Of a stretch of DNA of 64,000 nt, positions 23,301 through 33,453 are shown in pieces (the first letter of the stretch is position 1; every line of letters starts with the position of its first letter). The DNA is from Reticulitermes speratus (taxonomy: Eukaryota > Arthropoda > Insecta > Blattodea > Rhinotermitidae). The stretch lies in assembly GCA_021186555.1 (NCBI GenBank), contig JAJKFL010000003.1:49811630-49875629 (forward strand), written 5' to 3'. The notes below the pieces were generated by a model. That model did not search any database. It saw only the letters and a program-made list of their open reading frames with translations, and was not told where the DNA came from. The position numbers and the translations under genes are program-made.

Positions 23301-26300
23301 AATCTGTTGAAAGATCCTTGTGTCACAGTCCTTTACTCTGTAGAGACCGACTTTTCTTTCAGTTATAAAACTTAAGAAGTTATCATAAACTTTGAAATAG
23401 CTTTTCATATTATTATATACAGTAATACTGTGTGTCAGGCTAGTTATAGTGTAGTTTTTATAGTCTAGGTATTTCTATATCACTTTGATATTTGGGCAAG
23501 AACAAATAGGGATGTCATTTTTTTTTATCATGCCCTTGAGCACTGGAGCTGTTATGGCACCAGGAATTCTGCAGCCATCAGGGATTTAGAGTCCATTGTT
23601 TCCCTTGCAGTTCAACTTACCTTATTCCATAGAAGTCTCAAAATGCCAACCTCCAGTTTGTAAGCAGGCCTTACCTTCTGAAATGTATTGACACACAACA
23701 CAGCTGTTGTGTTGAATTATTTGCAGTTTCTCTTTGAACATGGTCTTCCAGATCTTGAAAAGGATGTGGATTGTTCACGTAAAGCTGTCTGTCATTGTCT
23801 TCACAAATAATAATCCCATGGATTCAAATGTGGAGATCTAGTAGGATATATTCTGCGAGTCAACCATTTGCTGAATATGTCTTTTGGGGCTGCCATCAAG
23901 AAGTATGCTGTGTGGGCTGTGGCAATGTTCAGCTTGAAGTAACTACATTTGTTGTTCTTTTGTTAATTCACTGAAAAATGGTACCAGTTAACTGAACACA
24001 GTGGTAGGAATGTATTGCTTTTTCAAAAAAACAAGCGCATGTGCCATATGATTCTGCATGCACTCACTGCACACCGGGCAAGAGATATTCATGAATGGTG
24101 TGGGTTTTTTTGGAACACCAGTATGTGTTATTCTGGCTGCATACATTCCCATTTAAGGTAAACCATGCTTCTTCCAAGAAAAACATGAGATCCAGATTGA
24201 GAAATCTGTAGGCTACAAATTCTTGAAACCACCTGTAATTCCAGCTTCTTGCTTCCCAGTCTACAGTAAAGGGTTGTTGTATGGGTCTAATTTCATATGG
24301 GTATAGTTTTAGAAGTTTTGTTTCTATGAGAGCTGAGAATTTTGACATCCCACTCTGAACAGCTAATTGATGCAAAGATTTTCTGTAGCTTGTTACCATT
24401 TGAGCACCAATATTATCAATTTCTTTACAATTAAAACATGACAGTTTTGTATTATCGGTTGGTCAAAATGAATCTGTCATCCTGAATTTTTATACTGTTC
24501 TGCATACTATTATTTTACCTGGCACTATTGATGCAGGACATTTTTGTACAAAACTTTTGGTGACCTTTGTACCATGATGCATACTTTGCAAAAGTAACAC
24601 AAATGGACAGTCATTGTTCAGTGGAATGCATTTCTGACATGCACTGACCTCCTGCTGTCCATGGCTGATAACACACCTGAGCACCCATATTATGTTCCAG
24701 CACTGACATGGTGACGATGGTTGGTTGGTTGGTTGGTTGGTTGGTTGGTTAGTTAGTTGCTTGCTTGCTTATTTGCTTGACAGTGCCTGTCTAATGTTGC
24801 ACCACTGATAAGATAACTGTGTCAGTTAACTTGCCTTCACAGGTGGAGATGGTATTTTTCTACACTTCAGAACACAATAAAAGGACCTCTCTGTATTTAT
24901 TGATATACAAGGGCACTGTGGCTCCTGTTTTGCTGCTGTGAATGCTGGCTGTGGTAACTGGCCAAAAGCATATTTATTGGCATACAAAAGACCCATGTTT
25001 TCCCTTCCATCCAAATCATTGACACCACAGAGTAAAGCGTTTTGCACAGTCTTGCAGAAGGGTCCCATTTTTCCCCGCTTCAGAATAACACAACATTGAA
25101 CACAACAGTCATTCAGCATGAATTTACTTTGTTATAAAAGAACAGTATGTACATTAAGTACTTATCAGGTATTTGGACTTGTCTGTGTTTGCAACAGTGA
25201 AGCCTCTACTCATGCTACAATCAATCAAGAGGGCACATCGCCTGGATCCAAACAACCCAAAGCTTCATTCTTACCTCATTCTGTACCATGGGTGCTTGAC
25301 ACAGTGGCAAGGAAGTCTGGATGCATCAGTGGCAACTGTTCTTAAGCAGGAGATGGAACCCATATTTAGAGGAAGAGATCCACATCAAATGAATGCAGAG
25401 TTCCTTGCAGCAAACTCAAAATCTCTAGAGGCTCTATTTGAAAGTAAGTGTCAGTTTATAAGCCATCATGAGGAACATGTGTGATAGATACATTGACATC
25501 TAAAGTGTTGGCTGTATGGTCATTGTATTCTCTGCCATTGCACATGGAGACAACAACAGTACCCCTGTGAGTCCATAACAGCCACATTTACTCACAAAAT
25601 TGTTGTATTAGTGATGGTCTAAAATGAATGTTTCAGAGACCTGCTGTTCCCATCATCAGGGTCTGTCTGATGTCAACTCTCATGATAGGGACAGACCGCG
25701 TCTCTGAAATGTTGGTTTTTAGCACACCATCGATGTGACTGATAAAGCCCCATATGAAGGAAGCATGCCGTTCTCCTTTGAGTGAACTACCCTTTGAATG
25801 GACTCAAAACCCCAATGGTCATCCTGTTCCTTTCCAAGAATCGTTCTACAGATACTGGTTTTAGTATATAAGCAAAGTTTCAAATGAACCTGAGAACAGA
25901 AAACAAAAAACATATCTTTTTTTTTTTTGGACAGGAATTGGTACCCATTTTTGCCAGATAACGTAATAATAAATATTTTTAGGTGCTCGAATGATGTATC
26001 ATCTTGATCCATCACAACAGGAAGCTGCCATAAAACTGGCAACAACTTTGGACAAAAATATTGAAGGAGTCAATTTACAGGTATGTACTTTATTCAGTTA
26101 CAATGATGAATATAATACTTAACATATTAAACAACTGTAATATGTTATCAGTGCCGATCCAGGTGGCCACGAAGTCAAAGACACGGGTCTATGGCCACTT
26201 GCTTGCTGGGATTGTGGGTTCGAAATCCGCTGGGGGCATGGATGTCTATCTCTTGTGAATGTTGTGTGTTGTCAGGTAGAGGTCTCTGCGATGGGCCGAT

Positions 26301-26706
26301 CACTTGTCCAGAGGAGTCCTACCGAATGTGGTGTGTCTGAGTGTGATCAATGAACCTCATATAGGAGGCCTATGCTCACTAGGGATCTTGAGCCATGAAA
26401 AAAGATGTTATCAGTTCTGCCTTTTATGCTCTGTTTGTACTGTTTTTTGACAGCAGATATCAGAGGTTAACACTAACATGGAGAATGCGTGATTGGTGAT
26501 TACAGAACTGTACCGAAGTTCTTCAAGCCCTGAAGAATGGAGAATTTGGATCATGTCCAGAGCAAGTTGCAGATTACAAGGCACGTTGTCACGTCCAGTT
26601 TCCTTATGCTCAAGTCTTCCGCCCACCTTCCACCTCATGCCAGTCCTCCCCCACTGCTGAATCAAATCACATTTCTGAAGGGAAAGAGAACTGTGTCAGC
26701 AACTGA
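20135..26706 (+). CDS. NAA15: NAA15, C-terminal five exons (NatA auxiliary subunit)
   Basis: The N-alpha-acetyltransferase auxiliary subunit anchors the catalytic NAA10 to the ribosome for co-translational N-terminal acetylation (family knowledge). Five exons join in frame: 20135-20328, 22350-22458, 25198-25443, 25983-26080 and 26506-26706 (stop TGA), all with AG/GT borders. The ~281 residues follow the animal NAA15 C-terminus in order: [15 protein letters not shown] with a long charged stretch, [64 protein letters not shown] and IKLATTLD. The length matches the equivalent part of the ~866-residue vertebrate protein, so only the N-terminal two thirds is missing. The introns hold an RTE LINE, a dead mariner and a SINE. 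Confidence 0.93.
20602..22061 (+). mobile_element. RTE-like LINE, 5'-truncated, in a NAA15 intron
   Basis: Non-LTR retrotransposon ORF2 from the reverse transcriptase fingers to the 3' end, broken over several frames: [68 protein letters not shown] (the YADD core), [25 protein letters not shown] and RWEDNIKMD. It ends in a GTTAGTTAGTT tail, as expected for RTE elements. An exact 13-bp duplication TTGTTCCTTTTAA flanks it (20589-20601 and 22062-22074). At least two frameshifts and two stops; inactive. Confidence 0.9.
22350..22458 (+). CDS. NAA15: NAA15 exon
   Basis: 36 codons plus one base: [12 protein letters not shown] to FEIYSRK. Acceptor gttgtgtag, donor aaaa|gtaaga (phase 1). The ETHLxAFEIYxRK stretch is strongly conserved in NAA15. 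Confidence 0.93.
23660..24690 (-). pseudogene. Decayed mariner/IS630-type transposase
   Basis: Read on the minus strand inside the third visible NAA15 intron. Fragments in order: an HTH-like N-terminal part (24490-24684, [13 protein letters not shown]), then 24064-24399 with [47 protein letters not shown] and [14 protein letters not shown], then a C-terminal [15 protein letters not shown] near 23830-23880. This is the layout of insect Tc1/mariner transposases. The catalytic DEAWF reads EEAWF, and stops separate the fragments. Clear inverted ends were not located. Confidence 0.72.
24718..24780. repeat. (GGTT)n microsatellite
   Basis: Eight or more GGTT units, passing into AGTT and then TTGC/TTGC-like units. 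Confidence 0.9.
25198..25443 (+). CDS. NAA15: NAA15 exon
   Basis: Two bases, 81 codons, one base: [17 protein letters not shown] to LEALFE. Acceptor tttgcaacag, donor gaaa|gtaagt. Contains [11 protein letters not shown] and [16 protein letters not shown], matching the conserved NAA15 order. Confidence 0.93.
25613..25731. repeat. Imperfect foldback in a NAA15 intron
   Basis: Arms gatggtctaaaatgaatgtttcagagac against the reverse complement of gtctctgaaatgttggtttttagcacaccatc, around ccatcatcagggtctgtctg. Resembles the foldback elements at 8858 and 48645 in layout. Confidence 0.6.
25983..26080 (+). CDS. NAA15: NAA15 exon
   Basis: Two bases plus 32 codons, [20 protein letters not shown] to GVNLQ. 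Acceptor atatttttag, donor ttacag|gtatgt (phase 0). Aligns with the MVYYLDP...AIELATTLD region of animal NAA15. Confidence 0.93.
26153..26404 (+). mobile_element. tRNA-headed SINE, type 2
   Basis: In the last NAA15 intron. Leu/Ser-like tRNA head (gtgggttcgaaatccgc), body gtgttgtgtgttgtcaggta, and an A-rich tail. An exact 11-bp duplication ATGTTATCAGT (26142-26152 and 26405-26415) defines the ends. Confidence 0.9.
26506..26706 (+). CDS. NAA15: NAA15 terminal exon
   Basis: 66 codons and TGA (26704-26706), acceptor ttggtgattacag. Reads [15 protein letters not shown], then [19 protein letters not shown], matching the EVLEALY...YRANCHKLFPYA region near the NAA15 C-terminus. The last ~25 residues (Ser/Pro/Glu-rich, ending ENCVSN) are not conserved. 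Confidence 0.9.
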   Translation, partial: NCTEVLQALKNGEFGSCPEQVADYKARCHVQFPYAQVFRPPSTSCQSSPTAESNHISEGKENCVSN

Positions 26707-26931
26707 TACTGGCTTTCCACACCAAGGTGGTGGCCCTCACATCAGCACTACCACTTTGCTAATATGCACAGTTCTGCCCATCTAGGGGACACTGATCTGT
26801 AGTGAAACTTGGGCAAGTCCAAATAGCAGCAGACTTGACATTGGGATCGAGTCATCTGCATGATGAGAATACTTGAACAGATTGTGGGAATCAACAGATG
26901 CAGCATGAAGAAGTTAAGTGCATGTTGATGT

Positions 26932-26937
26932 AATAAA
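26932..26937 (+). terminator. NAA15: NAA15 poly(A) signal
   Basis: AATAAA 226 bases after the NAA15 stop codon, in otherwise non-coding sequence. Confidence 0.6.
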
Positions 26938-29324
26938 CTCTCCTTTGCTACAAACCTAATAATAAGTCAAGGAACTTGTGTGTAATGATTATAGAGATGA
27001 TTTTGATTATATTATTTGTTGAGCATTCTTAAACAGTTCGTACTGAAATTCTGAAGGAATCTTTAAAAAATGGAGTTCTGAATGAATGTTTTCAGAAATT
27101 TTACATAGTCATTTACATCATATGCAAACACATAAACCATAATGTTGGTTGTTTGGAAGGTATGCTGAAGTGACATGCAGTAATGTGATTTAAATTTCAG
27201 ACATTACATGACATCTTATTGACAAGAAGTATCATACGGAAAAGTGAGAGAATTTTCCCCTCTTATGGTTCCGGAAGTATCATAGTATAACAGAATTTGG
27301 TGAGATTCCCTTAGCAATTTCTGCATTGAGATAAACATGGAATGCTCTGCATAGGTGCAAGGTACATATATGTCTAAGGGAAGTAAAAAATGTGTTTCAT
27401 AGTCAAGTGGCGTGAAGGACTGTTTAGTCTTGAAAAATCAAAGAAAGTGTAATTATAGAGTTGCAGTCAAAATGCTGTTGCTTCTCTTGTTACTTGAGCT
27501 GTACAAAGTGTATGATAACGGATGCAAGTTAACCACTGCAAGCAGCAGAATTTAAATATTCAGCCATATTAATGTGTCGAAATGAGTGAACAAGACTTAA
27601 TAGGAAGTATCTACAAAGACGGTGGACTCAAATGATGATAAAACGTTAATGGAAGGCTACTGTGTCCAACTTTTAGGTGATCTTAACTCAGGTCATTGGT
27701 TGTCTTGATAATCTTGCTGTTGTCATTGACAGCAGAACAAATATGACTAATTGTGAATCTTCTTACTGTCAAATCGCTGTTCACACACTGCGAGTGCCTG
27801 CCTGTCCATGTGCTCCTAATTTGCTGGCTGTTGACATGGAGACAAGTGATGTATAATGACATTTGGTCAGATTGGGACTGAATCACAGCACAGAAACAGA
27901 GAAATAAATGGTTACTGAGCTCTATCTTGTGGTAACTTTAGAAAGCCAGCCATTTTCTCTTGATATATGTGTGTGCTATGTTGGATGTCACAGTATTTTT
28001 CACAGTTGTTTCCTTATCTTGTAAGGGACAAAGATTTTGGACTCTGTTATTTCTAGAACAAGTTTCTGTGTAAAAATGTCTTTGGTGGGAGAAATGACTA
28101 GAGTTTCTGTATCAGAAATATCTATTCACATATAACCAAACTTTTTGAAATGCTGTTTATTTTTCTATTCACTCTCCTACTCGTGCACTACTTTATTCAT
28201 GTGGTTTAGTTGGCTTGACACTCTTTCCATAAGGTAGAGTTCCATAAGTCTGACTTATCAGAGGAGAGCAATGAAGATAGCAGCATCTCGTCCATTTCAG
28301 TCTTTGCTTTTATGTTCATGGTTAAGGCAGCATAAAAGGGAAGGAAATCAAAGTCAGATAAACTGTACCCCAGAGCTTTTTAAAAACAAGAATAATTGTA
28401 GCAATGCCTAGGATGTAATTGACAGATTGTACCAGCAAGCTCATTTACTGCTGGAATGAATTTGTTCCAGTTCAGCAAAATTCTAGATCATATTTATCTT
28501 ACACTAATGCCACTGTGAAGCAGTTGGAATGGCACCATGAAAAATCAGTTTAAAGATATTAACTTAGAATGTGGGGGGGGGGGGGGGGCTGTGATCCCTC
28601 AAACACGGCCACACAGAAAACCAGATAATCCCAGGCCATTTCCATGTGTTGCAGTTAAAATGGATTCTCTTGCATCATGGAAAAAATGAAATTACAATTC
28701 CCTAATTTGAAGTCCTTCCCAGTTGAGGGATGTTTCATTTTGCTGTAGATATATATTGAAATTGGTAGGTAATGCAACATTTGAATTGTTCTAACATTAT
28801 TTATTTGAAACAAGTGAACTGCATAACAGAAATTTATTGTAATTAGTGACTTCATTAGATGGATGAATGTTCAGAGGGAATGGAACTGATACAGTGAAGA
28901 AACTTTACTGGAGATTGAGGTCCATCTTGTATCTCTTTTACTCCATGTTTTTTATGACTGTACATTGTATTTTATTTCCTACTACTAAATAAATGTGTTT
29001 CAGGACGTGAAGGTAAGCTGACAGTGAATGTATTTAATGTGAATGTCAGGCAACAAATATAAATGAAGAAATCGTAGGAGCCGTATGGAATTAAAAATTA
29101 ATGATGGTGAAGAATATAAAATGGTAAGGTTTTTGGTTTCTATAGTGATGAATATTAAGCTTGCAGTCTTCTGAGATGTAGCCTGAAGATGGAGTAGCAG
29201 GTTCCTCTGAAACATGGGTACCTATCTGCTGGGCTACATGGCATCAAATTCCAGAAGACAGTAATCTTAATATGAAGTGGTACCAAATGTTAAAAATACA
29301 GAGTTAATTGTAAAGTTCTCTGTG
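26938..29324. other. Intergenic DNA after NAA15
   Basis: CpG-poor A+T-rich DNA with no recognisable exon. A 16-base G run lies near 28573-28588. Confidence 0.4.
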
Positions 29325-29580
29325 TCCATGCCATGTAGGCATATAGGGTGAGAGAGGTGTATCTCCACACACATTCTTTACCTCGGCACATGATGGAGGA
29401 GAGTGGTCAACATCAAGCCCTGGCCGCCTAACCCCAGGAAAGAACATGAATGCTCATTGAATAGGAGGTTGGGCGGGCCTCAGAGCCGGTCTGGGCGTTT
29501 TTGAGAAGTGAAAAATCTATTGCCCGTACCAGGATTGGACTGTCCAGCCCGCAGCCTAGTGGCTATACTGAGTAGCTATC
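29325..29580 (-). mobile_element. tRNA-headed SINE, type 1
   Basis: Reverse-complement copy: the tail is at the left (gccatgtaggcatatagggt), then aacctcggcac, the central domain complement tcaagccctggccgcc, and the tRNA head with ccaggattggactgtccagcccg near 29530-29555. Diverged. Confidence 0.75.
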
Positions 29581-29986
29581 TTGTCATTCATTTGCCAGTT
29601 ACAGTAAAATCGGTATTTAACAACTAGTGACAGCACATCATATGATGGGCTGCCTTAATATTCATGCACCACTCCATGGCCTCAGACAGCAGTAATTCTC
29701 TGTCATATTATATGTGCAATGATCAACTGTTTCTTTGGCCTCAGCTCTTTCTTTGCACTGAAAACATTTTGTGTTGTGTTGTGTTATGTGCTCATTGGTC
29801 AAATGTCTTCGGCCTTGGTGCATACCTCACAGATAACCGGATGGAACTCACACCAAGGGTGTTATGTAAGATAGATTCTTGTAATAGAGGAAGTATTTTT
29901 TTTTTTACTGCACTGAGGGATCAGTGTACATCAACAAACCTTACCTTTTTCAAAAACGAAGATTTAATTAAATTACATTGGATGAG

Positions 29987-30188
29987 CGTGTGGTGTCTGT
30001 CCTAGACCCCCCCCCCCCCCCCCCCCCCATCTCCTAGGCATCTCTCTTCATCTGGTTCCTACCCTCTTGATCTGTCCGGCTTGGGATACCCTACTGGTAA
30101 CAATGCTGCCGCCGGCTTAGCTCTCAGGGTTGCTGGAACTCACAAGCCCCTCTACCACGGCAAGGTGGAGATACCAACAAACCAAAAA
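29987..30188 (+). mobile_element. Non-LTR retrotransposon 3' fragment with 22-base poly-C
   Basis: A 202-bp insertion flanked by exact 12-bp duplications ACATTGGATGAG (29975-29986 and 30189-30200), ending in an A-rich tail (aaccaaaaa). It contains ggcttagctctcagggttgc and cacggcaaggtggag, resembling LINE 3' ends of insects. A C run of 22 lies at 30007-30028. Confidence 0.75.
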
Positions 30189-31865
30189 ACATTGGATGAG
30201 GCTGGTATAAAACTATTTAGCACATACTGTCACATAAATGCAATGTTTTATTCAAACTGATTCATGTTTAATGACTCGCAGTGTATTTATTTTGTCCTAT
30301 CAGTTTGTCCATTCATATGTAAGCAGTAATGGCTTTGGTTGAATTGATTTTGATGGCATTCAGTGTCACAAGTTATTACTAATATTTATTAAAAGAATGT
30401 AATCGTAATCCAAACTTGACAGTACATATTACGGTTTTGCATGAAGCCCATCCTGCCCTAAAGATGTAGACAGTGGGCTACTCCAAAATGTTTGTACGTA
30501 TCGACCAAACTATACATTGTCAGCCCAGAAGCCCATTGACCCATAAATACATTTTCATGTACATATATCTGGAATACCACACAGCAATGTCATTTCAGAC
30601 TGAAGTGGTACTCTTCATAAGATAAATATTTCATTATTTATATTTTCTTTAGACAGGTTTTTTTTGTCATACCTACTGTGGTACACTTGATTTTGTGCAT
30701 GTGCATTCATGTTTTCTCACCCTTCAGTGTCCCTAATTAGGGACATCTGAAAGTACAAACAAATACGCACAAACAGTAATATGCACATAATGTACATCTG
30801 TGTACATTGTTCTGATAATTCACATAAGTTTGTAATAATGGGATGTCATATGTGGAGCATATTCCTAAATTAGTGGAAATAAAGTAGTTTTCCAAATTGT
30901 CTCAGTTAAAGTTATATTTGCAAAGAATGTTTCATGGACTTCTTCTAGTCTTAAACAGATATTTCAGCATGTGAATTTGTTGCAAGTGTATCAGGATCCT
31001 GGGAAACTTGTAGGGAGTGATGTAACATGAAAGGCACTTGTGTCAAGGGCTGACCAAAGATCCCTGAAGTTCAGCCAAATGCAACTGGAAATCAGCAGGC
31101 CAGTCGAGGCTGCCTGTAAGAAGGCAGCTGATTTGATGGAACTGACTGTGCCCACCACCTTCCAGCCACCATGTCTGAGGTTTTCCATGATTTTCCTCCA
31201 TTTGAAGCAAGTGCCAGTGTACAACTAAAAGACAGGGCATACACCACAACTCCACCCTCAACCCCCACTCACAGAAGCGTTCAGCAGAAGTGTTTCGCTC
31301 CCAGGTTCCCAACACCTTAAGCCCATTTGACCAAGTCACTCTGGGTTCAAACCCCAGACATTCATCTAACCAGTGTTCTTCACCCACAGAAGGACATGTG
31401 CCATTAGTTACAGAAGTCCTTAGTGTGACCACGTCAAGGCCTTCTTTCAAGATAGGAAATCTTTTAGGACAAGCAGAATCACTGTTACAGTTAAGTATCA
31501 GTTGTCCATGTTGTAGCCCAGCAATGCATTTCATATGCATGAATGGCTAAATGGACCACAAAGTCTTTGCACTTATTAGCTGTTTGATTGGTTGGTTTAT
31601 TGGTTTTTGTGAATTAAATGTAGCAGAATGTATGATGTTTCAAGGAAACCAAACCATTATATACGAAAAATCTCACATTTTAAACCTCTCATCATAATTT
31701 TTGTTAGTATATCACTAACATCAAAACTGTGAGTCATGAGATTATACACACATATATAGCAGTGATGTGATGGGATCAAAGATGGGGTACAGTATGGTGA
31801 AGAGAATAAAGGCACGTAAAATTTCCCCTCTTCTGCTTATTTAAGTTTTGCTTGCTGAAAAGCAG

Positions 31866-32162
31866 GGCACGCGGTGGTGCAGTTGGTTGAGGCATTGCGC
31901 TACAAACCGGAACGTCGCGGGTTCGATTCCCGATGGTGTCACTGGAATTTTTCATTGACATAATCATTTCGGTCGCACTATGGCCCTGGGGTCGACTCAG
32001 CCTCTAACAGAAATGAGTACCAGGAATCTTTCCTGGGGGGTAAAGGCGGCCGGTGCGTAGGGCTGACAACTTTACCACCTTCAGGTGCTGATTGGGAGCC
32101 TCAATCTCCTGGGACCCTAAGGGCCTGTCAAGGCCTGTAATGGGATTGCTTTACCTTTACCT
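31866..32162 (+). mobile_element. tRNA-headed SINE, type 3
   Basis: Head gcggtggtgcagttggttga with B box cgcgggttcgattcccg; body tggggtcgactcagcctcta and gtaaaggcggccggtgcgta. Flanked by an exact 14-bp duplication TTGCTGAAAAGCAG (31852-31865 and 32163-32176). Absent from copy B, so inserted after the duplication or lost there. Confidence 0.9.
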
Positions 32163-32574
32163 TTGCTGAAAAGCAGTATACACTGGCAAGATGATAATCA
32201 GGCAGTAAAATGTAGCACTAACAGTTACAAGGCTTGTAATGTGAAAGTATGGGACATTAGGAGATGTACTGATTGCCATTTTATGTTACGAATTTCTGTG
32301 TGTCTAAATTTGAATGTGTGTATGTATGTGTCACAGCTGGATAGAGATGAGAAAATTGTTACCAGAATTTTTATTATTTACTTTTATTCATTTTGTTGTT
32401 AATTGACTGTATAACTATGTCAAAATCAACATCTGGGCCTGATGGCAATGTATACATAATAATCAGAGCTCTAAGTAAGTTGCATGGAAGAAAACATAGC
32501 ACAGTTAACATGTTTACACAATTGACTGCATGCAGTAAGAAACTGGCAAGATGATACAGAAGATACAGCTGAGG

Positions 32575-32842
32575 TCCTCTGGTTAACAGCACAGTTTTTA
32601 TACATTGCTCTACATTACTGTTAATGCTTGTTGTTACACTAGACAACAGGGGTTTGATTCCCAGGAGGGACACAAACATTTATCTTTGTTATTGTGTCCA
32701 GACTGTATCTGGGGACCATTCAGCTTTATATCCAAGCATTAAAGCAGCCTGAGCATGAAGCTGACCACTTCTCTCCATATAGTGTCAGTGCATGGAGCTG
32801 TACTTTAACTCCTTCATGTCTTCCTGGCTTGGTGGCTAATTA
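32575..32842 (+). mobile_element. tRNA-headed SINE, type 4 (copy A)
   Basis: B-box-like ggggtttgattcccagg, then aaagcagcctgagcatgaag and ctgaccact (central domain, diverged) and ggctaattaag end. The same copy is at 53465-53757, so insertion pre-dates the duplication. Confidence 0.6.
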
Positions 32843-33368
32843 AGCTTAATAAAAGTTCCAATTTTACGTTTATATTTACATATCTACATTGGCATAAGAA
32901 ATCAGCACAGTTTTTGGGTAAAATTCAGCATGCATGTAAACTTACATATACACTATATTTCACTTATTTTGTTACAGGGAATATGTGGTTACAGTCAGGA
33001 GAATTTGAAAATGAAATGGTGGTCATAATGACCAAAATAACAGTCAAAATAGGGTACTCTGGTTGAATTCAGAAAAGGGTTGCCAAAAAATGCTGTATAT
33101 GAACAGAGTGCTGTTGGCTATTCAGAATATATTTTTATGATTCAATTGTCCTCCATTTACACCCCCTGAGACCTTAGCCTTTTCTTAAGATGACTTATGT
33201 TACCTCTCTTAGCCACTGCATGTTTTCATTTTAAAATATCTTCATAACTGAATATAGTGTCTCACACTGTCAGATTTGTTACCACGGTACTGATATCGCT
33301 TCATTTATCTGATTGATTAATTAATTTGTAATCTTTTTCACAAATTTTCCATTTCCTTAATTGTATTC

Positions 33369-33453
33369 TCATGGAGCTGGAGGTCTGTGGGTCTTGTTGT
33401 TCCAGTCGATTTCTGTGAAGTCGATCAGTGTTGAATTTTTTGGAATGTACTGC
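33369..33453 (-). CDS. DCTD: DCTD copy A, last exon
   Basis: One base plus 27 codons and TGA. Acceptor ataaatttgcag. Encodes [18 protein letters not shown] and a short Pro-rich end; aligns with the KFIPKCSKIVIDF end of vertebrate DCTD. Confidence 0.88.

Noticed and set aside
24826-25119. 97-residue minus Cys-rich frame
   Set aside because: Lies in a NAA15 intron; cysteine pattern fits no zinc-binding family I know.
29664-30005. 113-residue + frame
   Set aside because: Ends in the LINE 3' insertion and C run; no recognised motif.
31043-31540. 165-residue minus frame
   Set aside because: No recognised domain; the copy B counterpart is strongly diverged and shortened, so coding constraint is not supported. 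Probably an old repeat.
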